The notes under the pieces: model-generated
Database searches by the model: none
Told to the model about the DNA's origin: nothing
What the model saw: the letters and a program-made list of their open reading frames with translations, nothing else
Assembly: GCA_003049465.1 (NCBI GenBank)
Contig: PYSS01000009.1
Span: 124,001-188,000 of the forward strand
DNA length: 64,000 nt
Origin: Magnaporthiopsis rhizophila
Lineage: Eukaryota > Ascomycota > Sordariomycetes > Magnaporthales > Magnaporthaceae
Reading direction: 5' to 3'
Part shown: in pieces, positions 11,647-23,460 of the stretch
How positions within the stretch are numbered: position 1 is the stretch's first letter
Layout: every line of letters starts with the position of its first letter
Translations under genes and position numbers: made by a program

Positions 11647-12826
11647 GAGCTCTGGTTCTTTTGGTTGTTTCGGATTTCGAACAGCAACGTGGTGGGTTAG
11701 TTGGTGGCGTTGAGAATTCTTCTTGCTTCGTCCTCGCGGCTGGCCAGCTTAATTGGGTGAGATGGTGGGGCTGTGAGACCGATGGGGTTGGCTGGGAGGA
11801 GACGCAAAATGAAAACGGAGAACCCCAGGTTTACCCGGCGACTTGCCCTCACTGTGCTACATCTTAGTGACACCATCCGGTTCGTGCCATGGTGCGGTTG
11901 TATAAATATATACCATGGTGAGCAAGCTCGTGGTTGCGCAGCGCCAGCGATCTTTCCTGGTCAACCCTAATCTGTGGACAGGCCGTTCCCCAATGCCTAT
12001 GAATCTAGGCGGGACGCCGTGTATCTGTCCAGCCAACAGTCATGGATGAATTGCAGTACTCTGACAGGATATCCAAAATCGCAATAGGCATCTTCAAGAA
12101 ACTAAGCCACCACGGCACGGATGGATGGTGTGGTTTGTTATTATTCAAGGGGTGCGCTAGCAGCCGAACGTAATATCATTGGCAGCAGCCCATCCATAAA
12201 CGATACATAAAAATAGTTCGGCTGCCAACAAAACGTTCCTTAGAGGCAGACGCAAGAAGGACCACACAACAGGAAACAGGTTATAAAGAAACATTAGGAA
12301 TATCTAGGTCAAGGACTAGGTACGGTATACCGACATTGCTTGCGCAATAACGCGGCGGACAAATTAAAAAAAACAACAACAGGAACATAGGGTATGTATC
12401 AGGGAAGCGCTTATCAAATGCAGACGGATGATTTGGTGGGTGGAGGGATCATGAGGTACGAGAAATGTCCCAGGGGAGACATTGAAAGAAGTAGGATATC
12501 TGGAACAAGTGGAAGAGAGCAAGGTCAAAAGGACACAGGGGCCAAAAAGGATATCACCCAAACGGAGGGAGGGTTGGTAAAACTAAATGTGTTAGGAAGA
12601 AATGAGAAAGAAACAGAAGAAGAGAAAGAATGCAAAAAGAGCCCGAAGCCGCAGTTTTGCTCTCGCGTTTCCTTACAATCCCTTTTCCGTATCCATGGAT
12701 CCCCAGTCCCAGCGCCATGATGCAGCGTTTATACACGGTAAACCGTGTCGACTTATGGCCTCGAGAAGCCTTGCTTTGCCTGGATGGATGTGGAAAAAAG
12801 GAAGAGGTCAGTATGCGAGCATTAGA
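11647..12826. other. intergenic region between P450 and STU2
   Basis: Contains the P450 promoter (a TATA-rich TATATATTTATA block on the minus strand near 11900) and the 3' region of STU2. The part from 12050 to 12650 is purine-rich and less GC-rich. No gene is supported. Confidence 0.4.
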
Positions 12827-15676
12827 TCAGGGAGGAGGCGAATCACCAACCTTCATCTGTTCAATTCGGGCCTTGAGCTGGCTCGTCACCTCGGCCGCCC
12901 GCTTCCAGCTCTCGACCCCGTTGGCTGGTGGAGCGCCGGATCCGCCGCCGCCTGTTGAGTAACTGCTGGCGCCGCTGGAGTAGGCCGGACGTGTGGGAAT
13001 GCCGTCGTCATGGACTCCAGCGGACGCTCCCGGCTCTCTGCGGAAGCCGCGAGCCGGGCTTGACGCTCCACCGTTGCCATACCTCAGGTCGGGGCTCAGT
13101 TTGTGGTTGCGAGCACCGGCGGCGCCATAGGACGGCGGCGGAGCCATGTCGCCGGCGCCGCCATTCTCCTTTTCCTCGCTCAGTGTGCTAGAGTAACTGA
13201 TACGGTTGCGGCCCTGTTTGACAGTTCCCTCGGTAAGTATATGTAGACAAGACGTATGTGACGGGGGCAGCAATCAGGAACTTACATTGCCGTTGCCGTT
13301 GGAGTAACTGCCACTGCCACTGTCGCGGTAGATACCGGCTTCGTCGTGTGTGGGCGACGAGACGCTGCCGACCGGGCTGCCCATGTTGGACCGCAGTTCC
13401 GCCATGTGGTGGTTCTGGGCCTGCATCTGCGACTCGGCCTTGCCCAGCGCCCGCTTAAGACGCTCCAGTTCCCGGCGCAGGCGCTCGTTGGTTCCCTCGG
13501 CCGCCTCAGCATCGCTCCGCGCTCGCACGAGCTGCGTCTCCTTTGCCTTGATGCTGAGCACGTCGCGCGTGTGGTCCTCGATCAGCCCTGCGTTCTGGTT
13601 CTTGAGCTCCTGGATCTCCGACAGAAGCTTGCTGCGCTCGTGCCTTGACTCCTCGACCAAGCGCGTTAGCCTCTCGTTGGCTTCGCGGAGCTCTTCTAGC
13701 TCGGCACGCTCCAGGACCGTCAGACCCGACGACGGCGCAGGGGAAGGCGGAGCCGCCATTGGGGCGGGAGTCCCTGGCTTGGCCAGAGAGCGACCTGCCA
13801 GTCCACCTCGACCAATGCCCAACTTGGGCTGCTGGACCGGCGTGGGGGCGAACTCGGGCTCATCGTCAAAAGAAGGGGGGGGGGCAGCCGATCCAGGTCG
13901 GCGTGGGGATGCTGCTCCCGACGGCCCTGCCAGCCGTTTGCCGGGTGCCTTCAGACCACCGAGACCCGAAGCCTTGGGCATCCCAATCTTGCCAGCAGCA
14001 GGCCTGGATGTTGCCTGGGGAGCCAGAGGTTCCTCTTTGGGAGGAGGAGGAGCCGCTGCTGGCGCCTTCTTCACGGGAGCCTTCTTGGCTCCGCCCATTA
14101 TCTTCTTTGGTGGAGCCGCGGCCGGCTTCGGGGCTATTATGGGCTTCGGGCGCTCCTTGGCCTTGACCTCGGCCGTTTCGAAGAATTCATGGATCTTGGT
14201 TTTTCGAATCTCATCAAGGCCGTCGAGATGGGCGTTCATGCCTCGCTCGCCAATGATCTTCATGATGGTGCCCAGAATCTCGGCACCGCCAGATCGCAGG
14301 CCCTCGGTCGACTCGGCGAGCAGCTTCTTGGCCGACTCGACCATGCTCAGAATCTCAGGCTTGCTGGGAACCTCCCTCGTGGTCCTGAGGCAGCGCACAA
14401 GGAATTTGGTGGTGTTCTCCTTGACCTGCGGGTTCTTGTGCGCCAGATACGCCGTGATGTCTTCGAGGCATTCCGTCAGGCTGGTGGCCAAGAAGACCTG
14501 GTCAAGCGCTTTGCCGAGGGCGTCGGTCACTGCTACCTTTTTCTCCTTGAGCCTTTCCATGATGGGCTGCATCACAGTGGCCCTATACTTGCCGTACGAC
14601 TTCCGAAGACCCCTGGCGAGAGCCTCGATGCACTGAGCGGCCTGCGTGACGACAGCAATGTTTGCATCCTTCATGCACTTGGCCAGCACCCTGTTGATTT
14701 CGTGGAAATCGCCGTCCTTGATGCGCGGCACATTCAGCAAGGCGTACAGCTGCTCGGCTGCCTCCTTCCTGTCCTTCCACTTGGCCGAGGCCATGTTGTC
14801 GTGAAACGAGGCCGGCAGGGCCTTGAGGACGTCCTGCGGCTCAGCTAGGTCGAAGGCGTCGATCTCGACCGGTTCTTCGGGTCCGTCGTCGGCATCGTCG
14901 TACTCCTCACCGCCATCACCAGCGGGCGCCCTGGCCTTGGCTTCTTGTTGTGACCTGAGCAGTCTCTCCTGTTTGGGCGTTGGCTCCTCGCGAACCTTCT
15001 CGAACTGGGCCTCGAGGTCCGTCTGCTGTGCCGGCTTCAGCTCACCCCAGATCATGGGCTTGATGGCATCGCGCAGCCACCTGTACAGCTCGACCGTCAG
15101 GTTTGTTGCCTCAGCGCGCACATTCTTGTCCGCGTGGCCGAAGACCTTGGGCAGAGCCTTCAGTATGGGCTTGGGATCGGCCGTCTTGCAGCCATAGCTG
15201 TGGAAGATCTGGGTGAGGACTCCGAGGGCGGCCGCAATGACCTTTGGTTGTTTGGCCGACAATATCGGCAGTATCTCCTCGATGACAGGCCCGGGGACAT
15301 CCAGCTCGATGTAGAGCAGCAGGGCCTCTACCGAGGACGCCTTGGTGGGCTTCTTTGCTGAGGTGAGGCCTTTCTCCAGGATCGGAGTAATGGTATGGGC
15401 TCGCGTGCGCAGGCATCCTTCCCGGCCGCCGAATTTCAGAAATGAGCACAGGGCAGCGATTCCATCCTGCTGGGCGGCCACGTTCGAGTCGGCTACTGCT
15501 GCCTTGAACAGGCTTGTGTCCAGGAGAAACGGCTTGAATGCGGGGTCATACTCGTCGGGGGTCTTTTCGAATTGGCTTGCGGCGTCCTCGTATGCTTGCT
15601 TGCGCACCTTCCAGACCTTGTGCACCCACCGGTCCGTGAGTGGCAAGGAGCTGTAGTCGACCTCCGTCTCCGCCAT
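12827..15676 (-). CDS. STU2: XMAP215/Stu2/Alp14-family microtubule polymerase
   Basis: Two exons: 15676-13286 and 13213-12827; about 925 aa. TOG1 covers about residues 1-235 (start LTDRWVHKVWKVRKQAYEDA) and TOG2 about 290-515 (AKWKDRKEAAEQLYALL), each built of HEAT repeats that bind tubulin. A basic Pro/Ala/Lys-rich linker (about 520-665) likely contacts the microtubule lattice. A coiled coil at about 655-755 (ELEELREANERLTRL) mediates dimerisation. The tail is Gly/Ser-rich and ends in a short helix. Two TOGs plus a coiled coil is the yeast-type arrangement; animal homologues have five. The acceptor of the single intron is ambiguous: CAG at 13214 was chosen, but a GAG 15 bases upstream is also in frame. 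The protein acts at plus ends, spindle poles and kinetochores. Confidence 0.93.
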
Positions 15677-17127
15677 CTTGGCAAGCTATGTATGTGTGTA
15701 ACCCGAACAGGCGGTCGGTCGTAGCGGTGGTTCGGTGCGATCGAGACCCAGACCAGGAATGGGCGCCGACTGCTAAGCGCAGGAGAGAACGATGCGGCGG
15801 GTATTGCTGTCCACCGCTCGGCGTTAGGGCGGCGCGTTGGCTGCGCGTTCTAGTTGTGGCGCCGAAAGCCGCGATGAGGCTCTGTCTGTTGCGCCGTTAG
15901 TGATTCCGAGTCTACAAGCGCCCTTCCCGAGTATAGAGGGGCCAAACAGGAGGGGCTAGAAGACTGAAGGAAGCGGCGTGTTGACGTGATCCTTCCTCGA
16001 CGTGGCGGTCAAGCGAAGCACACACAGGGGCGTCGTAGAGCTAGGGGATCAAACAAACCTTGATCACCCGAGCGCGAGAGATGGTGTAGCGACGGGAGGT
16101 AGCGTGACTGGTAGTTGGCTCGGACAGCGGCAGGGGATCGCGACGGGATCCTGTCGTGGGAGTCGGGAGGCCGTCGTCGGTGCGCTCGTAGTCGGACGCT
16201 CTTCTGTTTTCTTTTGCGGAGCAGAGGAAAAATGGGCCAGATTGTTGGTATCCCTTGCGCAAATTACGTCGAGGATGGGCTGGGAGCAAAGGCCGATTTA
16301 TGATCGCTGTGTGGGGAGATAATAGAGTCTGCGCAAAGGGTCGGAGTGCGTCGATTCGGTTGTTGATGCAATCCCCTGGAATCCGTTTGTGCATGCCAAA
16401 CAAAAATGCAGGATTGCCGCTGCCTTTCAACCCGCGCGTTTCTCTGCCTTTGCCGACCGCCCCTCAAAGGCAGCAGTGTTGATGCGATCCAGCCCAATCA
16501 GGCCCACTCTTTGTCATTGCCACAGGAACGTGCCTGCCAAGCCCGCCTTTCCACAAAAATCCCCGGTCACGTCACCTGGCACGAGCCGTCCAGTGACCAA
16601 TGGTCAGCAGTCGGGATGAGGAATTGATGTGCAAGTCCACGATCGACCTCCCTCATGTTTGCCTCAAGGTCAGTATCCGGTTCGGCAGCATCCTCCCATC
16701 TCATCTATCAAAGGAGTGAGCCGCTCTGCCAGACGGGTTTCGTCCGATTTGACCCCTCTTCTTGCCTCAACTTCCTTGTCCCACCAGCAAGTGCTCGCAC
16801 AATCTCGCAGGGCGGGCCAGCAGTTGTGTTCACATTCGCATGTCCCGGACCGCGCCTGTGGCACCCTCGGTTCCAGCGCTGCCACCCATGTTTGCTGCAG
16901 GTGCCCCGCCCGATGAACTCGCCGCCTGTCTCACTTTCGCGCATCTCCCGTGCTCCCGAGATGGGAACCCGTCAGCAGGGCCAGGGACAGGGGTCTTGCC
17001 CAGTGCCAACTTGCGACTGTCACTGGTCGATCTCTCATCAACGCCATGACTACTTGCCAGATAGACAGAACTGGCCCGGCTTTATGCCCAGGTAGCATTC
17101 TGCCTCGTAGTCGACACACATCACACA
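15677..17127. other. divergent promoter region, STU2 and amidohydrolase
   Basis: A 1.45-kb region between two divergently transcribed genes. No gene is supported; open frames present have no domain-like sequence and conflict across strands. Confidence 0.4.
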
Positions 17128-18588
17128 ATGAAAGCGCTGCTGCCTCTGGCAGCGGCGAGTCTTTTCTCGCAGGTCAATGCTGCGTGTAGCATCACTTCCA
17201 CCGGCACCTCGGGCGATATCGTCATCACGGGCACCCTCCTGACGTCCCTAGGTCCTCGCTTCAACGGCGCTCTGCTGGTGCGGTCCGGTCAGATCACATA
17301 TGCCGGCCCACGACGTGCTCTCAGCCTTGACGCAACGAGGAACACGACCTTTGTGGAGTGCACCGGCTCCTCCGCCATCTCCCCTGGGTTTATCAACGCA
17401 CACGAACACATCGAATACTCGACCATCATGCCTCTCGCCGATATCGGCGAGAGGTGCGGTCACCGCCACGACTGGCGCCGCGGTCTACGTGGCCACACCA
17501 AGCGCGAGGCCAAAGTTAATGGGTCAGCCGCCGCCGCCACCGCCTGGGGAGAGCTACGCCACCTTTTTTCCGGGACCACTTCTATTGTTGGTGGCGCTAT
17601 GGCACCAGGCCTTGCCCGCAACCTTGACTTTGTTGCCGGACTAGGGCAAGGCATCCGTTCCGCAGTCGCCACGTGGGACGTCTTTCCGCTCGACGACTCT
17701 GTTGGGATCCTGCGTGATGGTGACTGTGACTACGGCGCGTCCCCCATAAACTCTGATGTTTCCGGAAAACTGCATCGTTACATGGCGCACGTCGCCGAGG
17801 GAGTCGATGCCGAGGCCGCCAACGAGTTCCGCTGCCTGTCCGACTCGCGGTTTGACACGATCCCTCTTCCTGGCCGTGAAGCAGGGTTCAGTACCGATAT
17901 CATAGGGCCCAATATGGCACTGATTCACGCCCTCGGCCTTTCTGATGCCGACTTCGAGCTGGTCGCCTCGCGTGGCGCGAGCGTGGTTTGGTCACCCAGA
18001 AGCAACGTGTTTCTGTACGGAAAGACGCTCAATGTGACTCACCTACTTGAGGCTGGCGTCAATGTCGCACTGGGCACCGACTGGTTGCCTTCAGGATCTG
18101 CCACCATGGGCCGCGAGGCTGTCTGCGCCCGCGACGTAACTTGGCATAGTTTCGGCCAGGAGCTGCAGCCAAAGGTTCTGTGGGAAATGATGACCGTCAA
18201 TGCCGCCAGGGCCGTTGGCTTCGACGCCCATATCGGGTCGCTCGTGCCCGGCAAGGTAGCTGATATCGTTGTCTTTGGCGGGGGCAATTCGGCAGATAAT
18301 GAAAACAGCCAAGACGGCGTGTATGCCCGGGCAATCTTCGCCGGGGCCGAGGACGTGGAACTGGTCATGCGGGGCGGTAAAGTCATAGTCGCTGGTGCGA
18401 ACCTCAAGGGCCTGGCTTCAGAGCCCTCGTGCGAGACGGTTTCGTTCGGGCGCGCCGACAAGCACATATGTGTGGCTGATGAGCTCGGATCCAGCTTTGC
18501 GCAGTTCCAAACGTCCCTCAAGGGCGTCTATCCCGCCATCCTTCCCGGCGTCCCCGACAACGAGCCAACTTGCAAGCCGACCCGCTGA
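17128..18588 (+). CDS. secreted metal-dependent amidohydrolase
   Basis: Single exon, 486 aa, ATG at 17128. A clear signal peptide (MKALLPLAAASLFSQVNA) points to export. The body is an amidohydrolase (TRZ/ATZ/deaminase-like) TIM barrel with flanking beta-sandwich halves: HxH at His92 and His94 (NAHEHIEY), His221 in HVAEG, His267, and Asp318 in GTDWLPSG. The C-terminal MRGGKVIVAG strand is typical of the composite domain. These enzymes hydrolyse C-N or C-Cl bonds using one or two metals. No substrate can be assigned. Most characterised relatives are cytosolic, so secretion is unusual. Confidence 0.88.
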   Translation: MKALLPLAAASLFSQVNAACSITSTGTSGDIVITGTLLTSLGPRFNGALLVRSGQITYAGPRRALSLDATRNTTFVECTGSSAISPGFINAHEHIEYSTIMPLADIGERCGHRHDWRRGLRGHTKREAKVNGSAAAATAWGELRHLFSGTTSIVGGAMAPGLARNLDFVAGLGQGIRSAVATWDVFPLDDSVGILRDGDCDYGASPINSDVSGKLHRYMAHVAEGVDAEAANEFRCLSDSRFDTIPLPGREAGFSTDIIGPNMALIHALGLSDADFELVASRGASVVWSPRSNVFLYGKTLNVTHLLEAGVNVALGTDWLPSGSATMGREAVCARDVTWHSFGQELQPKVLWEMMTVNAARAVGFDAHIGSLVPGKVADIVVFGGGNSADNENSQDGVYARAIFAGAEDVELVMRGGKVIVAGANLKGLASEPSCETVSFGRADKHICVADELGSSFAQFQTSLKGVYPAILPGVPDNEPTCKPTR

Positions 18589-20736
18589 CAGCATAGTATC
18601 AAAGGGAAAATGATTTTTCTCACTGGTGGGTTGGCACATCGAACATCGACAGGCTTCCTACGCTTGAGCTCACCTTTGGCGTATTCGCGATTGGTGGACC
18701 ACCTTCTATTCTTTCGTTCCCCGTTCTCAAATTGACTTTGGTGCTCCTTCTCCATCCCGTTCCACAGCCCATATCTCCGACCTTCATACTACTTAATACA
18801 TTTTCGGGCCACTATTATAGCCACCCATCTCAATACCTCCGCTATTCCCGCCTAGGCAAAGATCTGCGGTAGTCATTGTGTCTATTGGATCGGACCAGCT
18901 CTCCAAGAGCAACGAGAATCAAGCAAACCTCCACCGCGTATCGAGGTTTCAAGACGCGGCTGTTGATACGCGGTCGTGGGGACGCTCGCGCTGCGTCTGT
19001 CCATCAAATGCCTGTCAGCAAGCAGACAGCGGTTTCAACAAGCTCAACGTCGCCGAGTTGATATGTTGTGCTCTGGCTGTACAAACGAGAAGGATGCTTG
19101 GCTATAAATCCGCACAGGCACCTCCAACGGCCCACGCGATCGATGGTGCCGCGCTAGTTCCACAACCCCGTTCGATAAAGGATTCACTGGGACCGAGCAG
19201 AGAATCCGTGGGAGCGGCAGAGGTGGAGGCAAGACGTCGCCTTGATCTCCAAGCCGACCTATGGTTACTGCGGAAACGTTGCGCCACAGATTCTCAAAGA
19301 TGGCTGGCGTCACGGCAATTCTCGTTAGGCAATGGGCTCAGCAAACCGGCATGCTCCGCAACCATTGATGATCGATCGTCGGACATCCCCGCCTCTCCCC
19401 AACTTTTGAAGAACCTAAGCCAGCCACAGGGCTGCCCCTTGCCCGTACCCGAAATCCGGGAAACCAAGGGATGACGGAACCGGAGGCGGACCGGTCCAGA
19501 GAAACCATCTATAGCAGCAGACCGGCACGGCAGACGCGATAAATCCCTTCGTCATTGTGTAGGTGAAACCAGACGGTCTGTTGACTGGCTGGTCTAGTAC
19601 GCAATCCATGGAGGCCGGGTTCTTGGGAGCAGCAGCTGCCGCTGGGCCAGACAAGGGTCGACTCTCTTACCCCTGGCCCAGTTCCGCTCAGACGCCACTT
19701 TGATGGAAATGGGATGGTACAGAGTACGTGCCCAGAAGTTTGGGGACCGCTAGAGGAGTTAGTAGGTGATCAGCGCACGGTGCTGCCCGATTCCCAGCTG
19801 CCGGGGGCTTGCTCTAGCGTAAGCCCCAGAAGTCCTCGCTCTTTGTTGGGTTCCTGAAATGGGGCAGACATGGGTTGACATGCAGCTTCGTGGCTTCAGG
19901 GGCTGGAAGGCGACGTCTTGTTTATGAGGGCATGCCAACCGACTGCCGAGCTATCGACCGATGCGCGAGCGTTATCCGTCTGCTGATGAAGAAGCAATGA
20001 ATAACCCTTCTGCTCGTCGAAGCACTCAGATGGTCCTTGGCTGGGTCAGACATGGAGCTATCCGGAGAATCTGACCCGCATGTGCGCGACCAATTTGTTC
20101 CCCATTCCCGAATAGGATTTGGGCTCACCGTCGATGTGAGAAACCTGTGCTTTGACATCCGAGCCTCGACGCCACCAGGCGCGTTAGCCCGGCAGCCAAG
20201 TGCGGCCACGGAGCACTAGCTCGGGTACTAGTTCGTCACACTCATCCGCCCTAGACCGCATTGCGATGGATTTCGTATGCAATTCCCTGTCAACCATCCG
20301 CCCGCCTTCGGCACTAGCCCCGGGCTTCGACCTCCTCGGGCGTCTAGCCCAGCGCCGGTCACAGCGCCGTCGGGATGCGGATGGTAGGGCATAGCATCTG
20401 GGCCAGAGTGAGGCCGGCAGCCACCCAACGCCAGGCTTGACTGGCTTGTCGTGGCCCATCTTTAGCAGAGTTATTTCCCGTTCAGTCCCGGCGCCATTTG
20501 TCCTCTCGACACCAAAACCTGCATGTTTCCCCCGCCTCTGAACTCCCGCATCCTGGCTTCTCCGTTGATGAGGCGACATCAGCGCCTATCTGCAGATCAA
20601 GGCGGCCTGCGGTGACAACTCCTAACCTTACTAGCCTGGGCTGCAGGTTTCGGTGATAGCACCTTGTCCTAGATCAGGACGAGGGGAAGCCGGGGAAGAT
20701 ATCGAAAGAGAAAGGAAGGACACGACGAACGAATAG
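18589..20736. other. intergenic region, 2.15 kb
   Basis: Holds the 3' end of the amidohydrolase and the long promoter of the RGS-LOV gene. No supported gene; a 198-codon plus-strand frame at 18878 does not start with ATG and has no domain-like character. Confidence 0.4.
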
Positions 20737-23460
20737 ATGTGTTCGACAATCACGACAAGTATATTGGAGGAATCGCCAGCGCGCGTGCCCTTGCTGTCAT
20801 CCCTAGGCGACTGCGACACACGGCGAAGAAGCTCCCCGGCGCTGTCCCATGGCGCATTCGAGATCCCGACCACCAAGACGGCCGCGTTCCGGGCCACGAT
20901 GATGGTGACACCGTCACCGCCACCAACGCCGCGGGCAATGCGTCCACCGAGGAGAGATAGCTTGGCGAGGCGGCTGAGGAGTAACTCGGGCCTGTCGCTG
21001 CACGTCAACACGGCAGCGCTGCGCCGATACACAGACTACAGCCCAGACGGCACCCCGGTCAAATCCGAGTCTGCCATCGAATGGGGTGCCATCGACTCCA
21101 TTTTCGGCAGCCCGACAGATGGCACTCCTGGCAGCCGCACCAGTGTTGCCAGCATGCCAGTGATGTCGTGGAGGAGTGACGCCGACGGCTCGGCCTCGCC
21201 ATCGTCTGGGCCTGATATCCTCGGCATGGACGTCATGCAGATGGTTTTGAAGAACCCAGAGACCTCAAACCGGTTGCTGCGGTTCGCCGAGAGCAGAAAG
21301 TCGGCTGAGTGTATGGAATTTCTGATGAAGGTAAGGCCGGGCTGGTCGGGCCGTCCAAAACCTCGCACATCGAAGAGTTGCTGATGGAAAGCGCCGTTTC
21401 AGCTCAAGGAGTATGCCAACTGCGTAAACACCGTCACTTATAGCATGGCCGACATATCGAGCAGGTATATGTCGATTATGGGCACGTCGCCGCTGCGACT
21501 GCCAAACCACACATCGCGCGCGCTCAATGCGGACGTAAAGCACGTGGCAGCCGCCATTCTGCCGGCGCTCGAGACGCTGTTTGCCGATGCCCGTGCACAC
21601 GCCGAGCAGCGCATCGCCCGCGAGCAGTACCCAGCCTTTGTTCGTACGCAGCTCGCCCTCGCCACGTCCGCCGCTCTGGCCACAGAGGTCCGCCACTCGG
21701 CCCGCCATTTCGACCCGCGCTTCCCGGGGCTGGCCGACGCCTTCTGCCTGGCCGATCCCCTCCAGTTCGACTGCCCCGTCGTCTTCGTGTCGGACGGCAT
21801 GGCCGACCTGACCGGCCGCGGGCGCGACGAGATCATCGGGTGTAACTGCCGCTTCCTCCAGAGCCGCAACAACGCCTCCACGACTGGGGGCGGTACCCAG
21901 CAGCAGCACCCTATCCGCTCCTCTACGGCCCGGCTGCGTGCCGCCATGCAGGAGGCGTCCATGGCGTACCTAGCCGCCATTCCCGAGGCGGATCGCAGCG
22001 GCGGGATTCTGGAGCTTGTGCTCAATTACCGCCGCGATGCCGACGGCATCCCACAGCCCTTCTGGAACCTGCTGTTTGTGTGCCCGCTCATTACCGCCAC
22101 GGGACGAGTCGCCTACTACCTGGGCGGCCAGGTCAATATCTCTGAGGCCATCAGCTCCGACAAGGAGCTTCTCGACATACTGGGCTCCGCCGGCGGGCCC
22201 CGCCCAACATCCTCGTTGACGGGCTCTGGGTCGAGCGACGGTGGAGCTGTGAGCTCGCCGCTGGTGGCCGTCCGCACACTCAAGACGGAGGGCTCGACAA
22301 CGGCTGTAGAGGGCGACGGGAGCAGCAGTGGTGGCGACGATACGGCGCTGCCCTCGACCAAGGCAAGGCGGTACAAACGCCTACAAAGGAAAAAGGTGAG
22401 CAAGAAGAACAAGAAAAACAAAGAAGACGGCAAGACCGATACCGGGTACGACAGGCGAGGCCGGGCGGACGCGCCGGCGGCCAGCAGCAATGGCGACGAC
22501 GAGCTGCAGGAAGACGAGCGCGCCGGACGGCGGTCCATGCCGCGCGGCTTCAGCTTCAAGACCTTCCGGCGCCAGCAGGCGTTCGAGCGCGGCAGCCCGA
22601 CGGCGGCCACGACGACAAGAGACGGCGACAGCGTCAGCCCGTCGTCGCCGCTCACCTTGATCCCGTGGTCGCCGCCGTCTTCGAGCCTCGGCATCAACGG
22701 CGGCTCGCCCACGTCTCTCACACCGACGCTGCCGGGAGGGGCGATCCGCACGACAGAGGGAGGGGACGACACAGCATCAGCAACAAGCCCGCCCGAGTTC
22801 CTCGGCGCGTATGTACGACACATGGTGCTCGAGTACGCGGCGGCGACGGCTGAGGGTGGGCCGCCACGGATGCGCATCGAGTTCTGCTCGCCCGCCGCGC
22901 TCAAGCTGCTCGAGCTGACCGCGCTGGACCGCGTGCTGCACCAGGACGTGCTGGCCGTGCTGGCCGAGGGCGCGGGCACGGCCGCTGCGGCGTCCATCAT
23001 CAAGAGCTTCTCGCGCGGGCTGCTGGCTACCATCGCGGAGGGGAAGAGCACTAGCACCCGCATCACTGTTAGAGCATCCGACTGCGAGCAGCCCGAGACA
23101 AGTGGAAATGGTGGTGGTGGTGGAGGAGGAGGGGGTTTCCACTTCTCGGCCGCCAGGCGACGGTCCGCGACCGTAGCGGCGGGCAAGAAGAAGCCGCGCA
23201 TACCGAGCATCCTGACCGGACGGAGCGAGTCGTCGCAGCAGACGGCCGAGGATCCGGGATCGTCTGCGCGCACGGGAGATGCGTTTGAGGGGATGTCTAC
23301 GTGGAAGGGCCTGGGTGGTGGTGGTGGCGGAAGTGCTGCGTCCAGCCCACAGCAGAAGCAGCAAAAGGAGCAGGATATCGTGTGTCATTGGACGCCGTTG
23401 AGGAACGCCGAGGGCGCCGTGCGCTGGGTGGTGCTGATTCTGGTGCCGGTGTCGAGCTGA
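20737..23460 (+). CDS. RGS-LOV blue-light photoreceptor
   Basis: Two exons: 20737-21330 and 21403-23460; 883 aa. A disordered N-terminus leads to an RGS-like helical domain (about 160-310; core NPETSNRLLRFAESRKSAEC). A LOV domain follows at about 315-445: the flavin-adduct cysteine is Cys347 in GCNCRFLQ, with conserved LNYRRD, FWNLL and GGQV strands. The usual GRNCRFLQ arginine is replaced by Cys345. A polybasic stretch (about 518-541, KARRYKRLQRKK onward) lies downstream of the LOV core. The C-terminal half has a further structured-looking segment (about 665-745) between low-complexity blocks, including a Gly run. The architecture matches fungal RGS-LOV proteins such as BcLOV4 of Botrytis, which bind flavin and go to anionic membrane lipids in blue light through a polybasic region. 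Flavin binding and lipid recruitment here are inferred. Confidence 0.88.
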
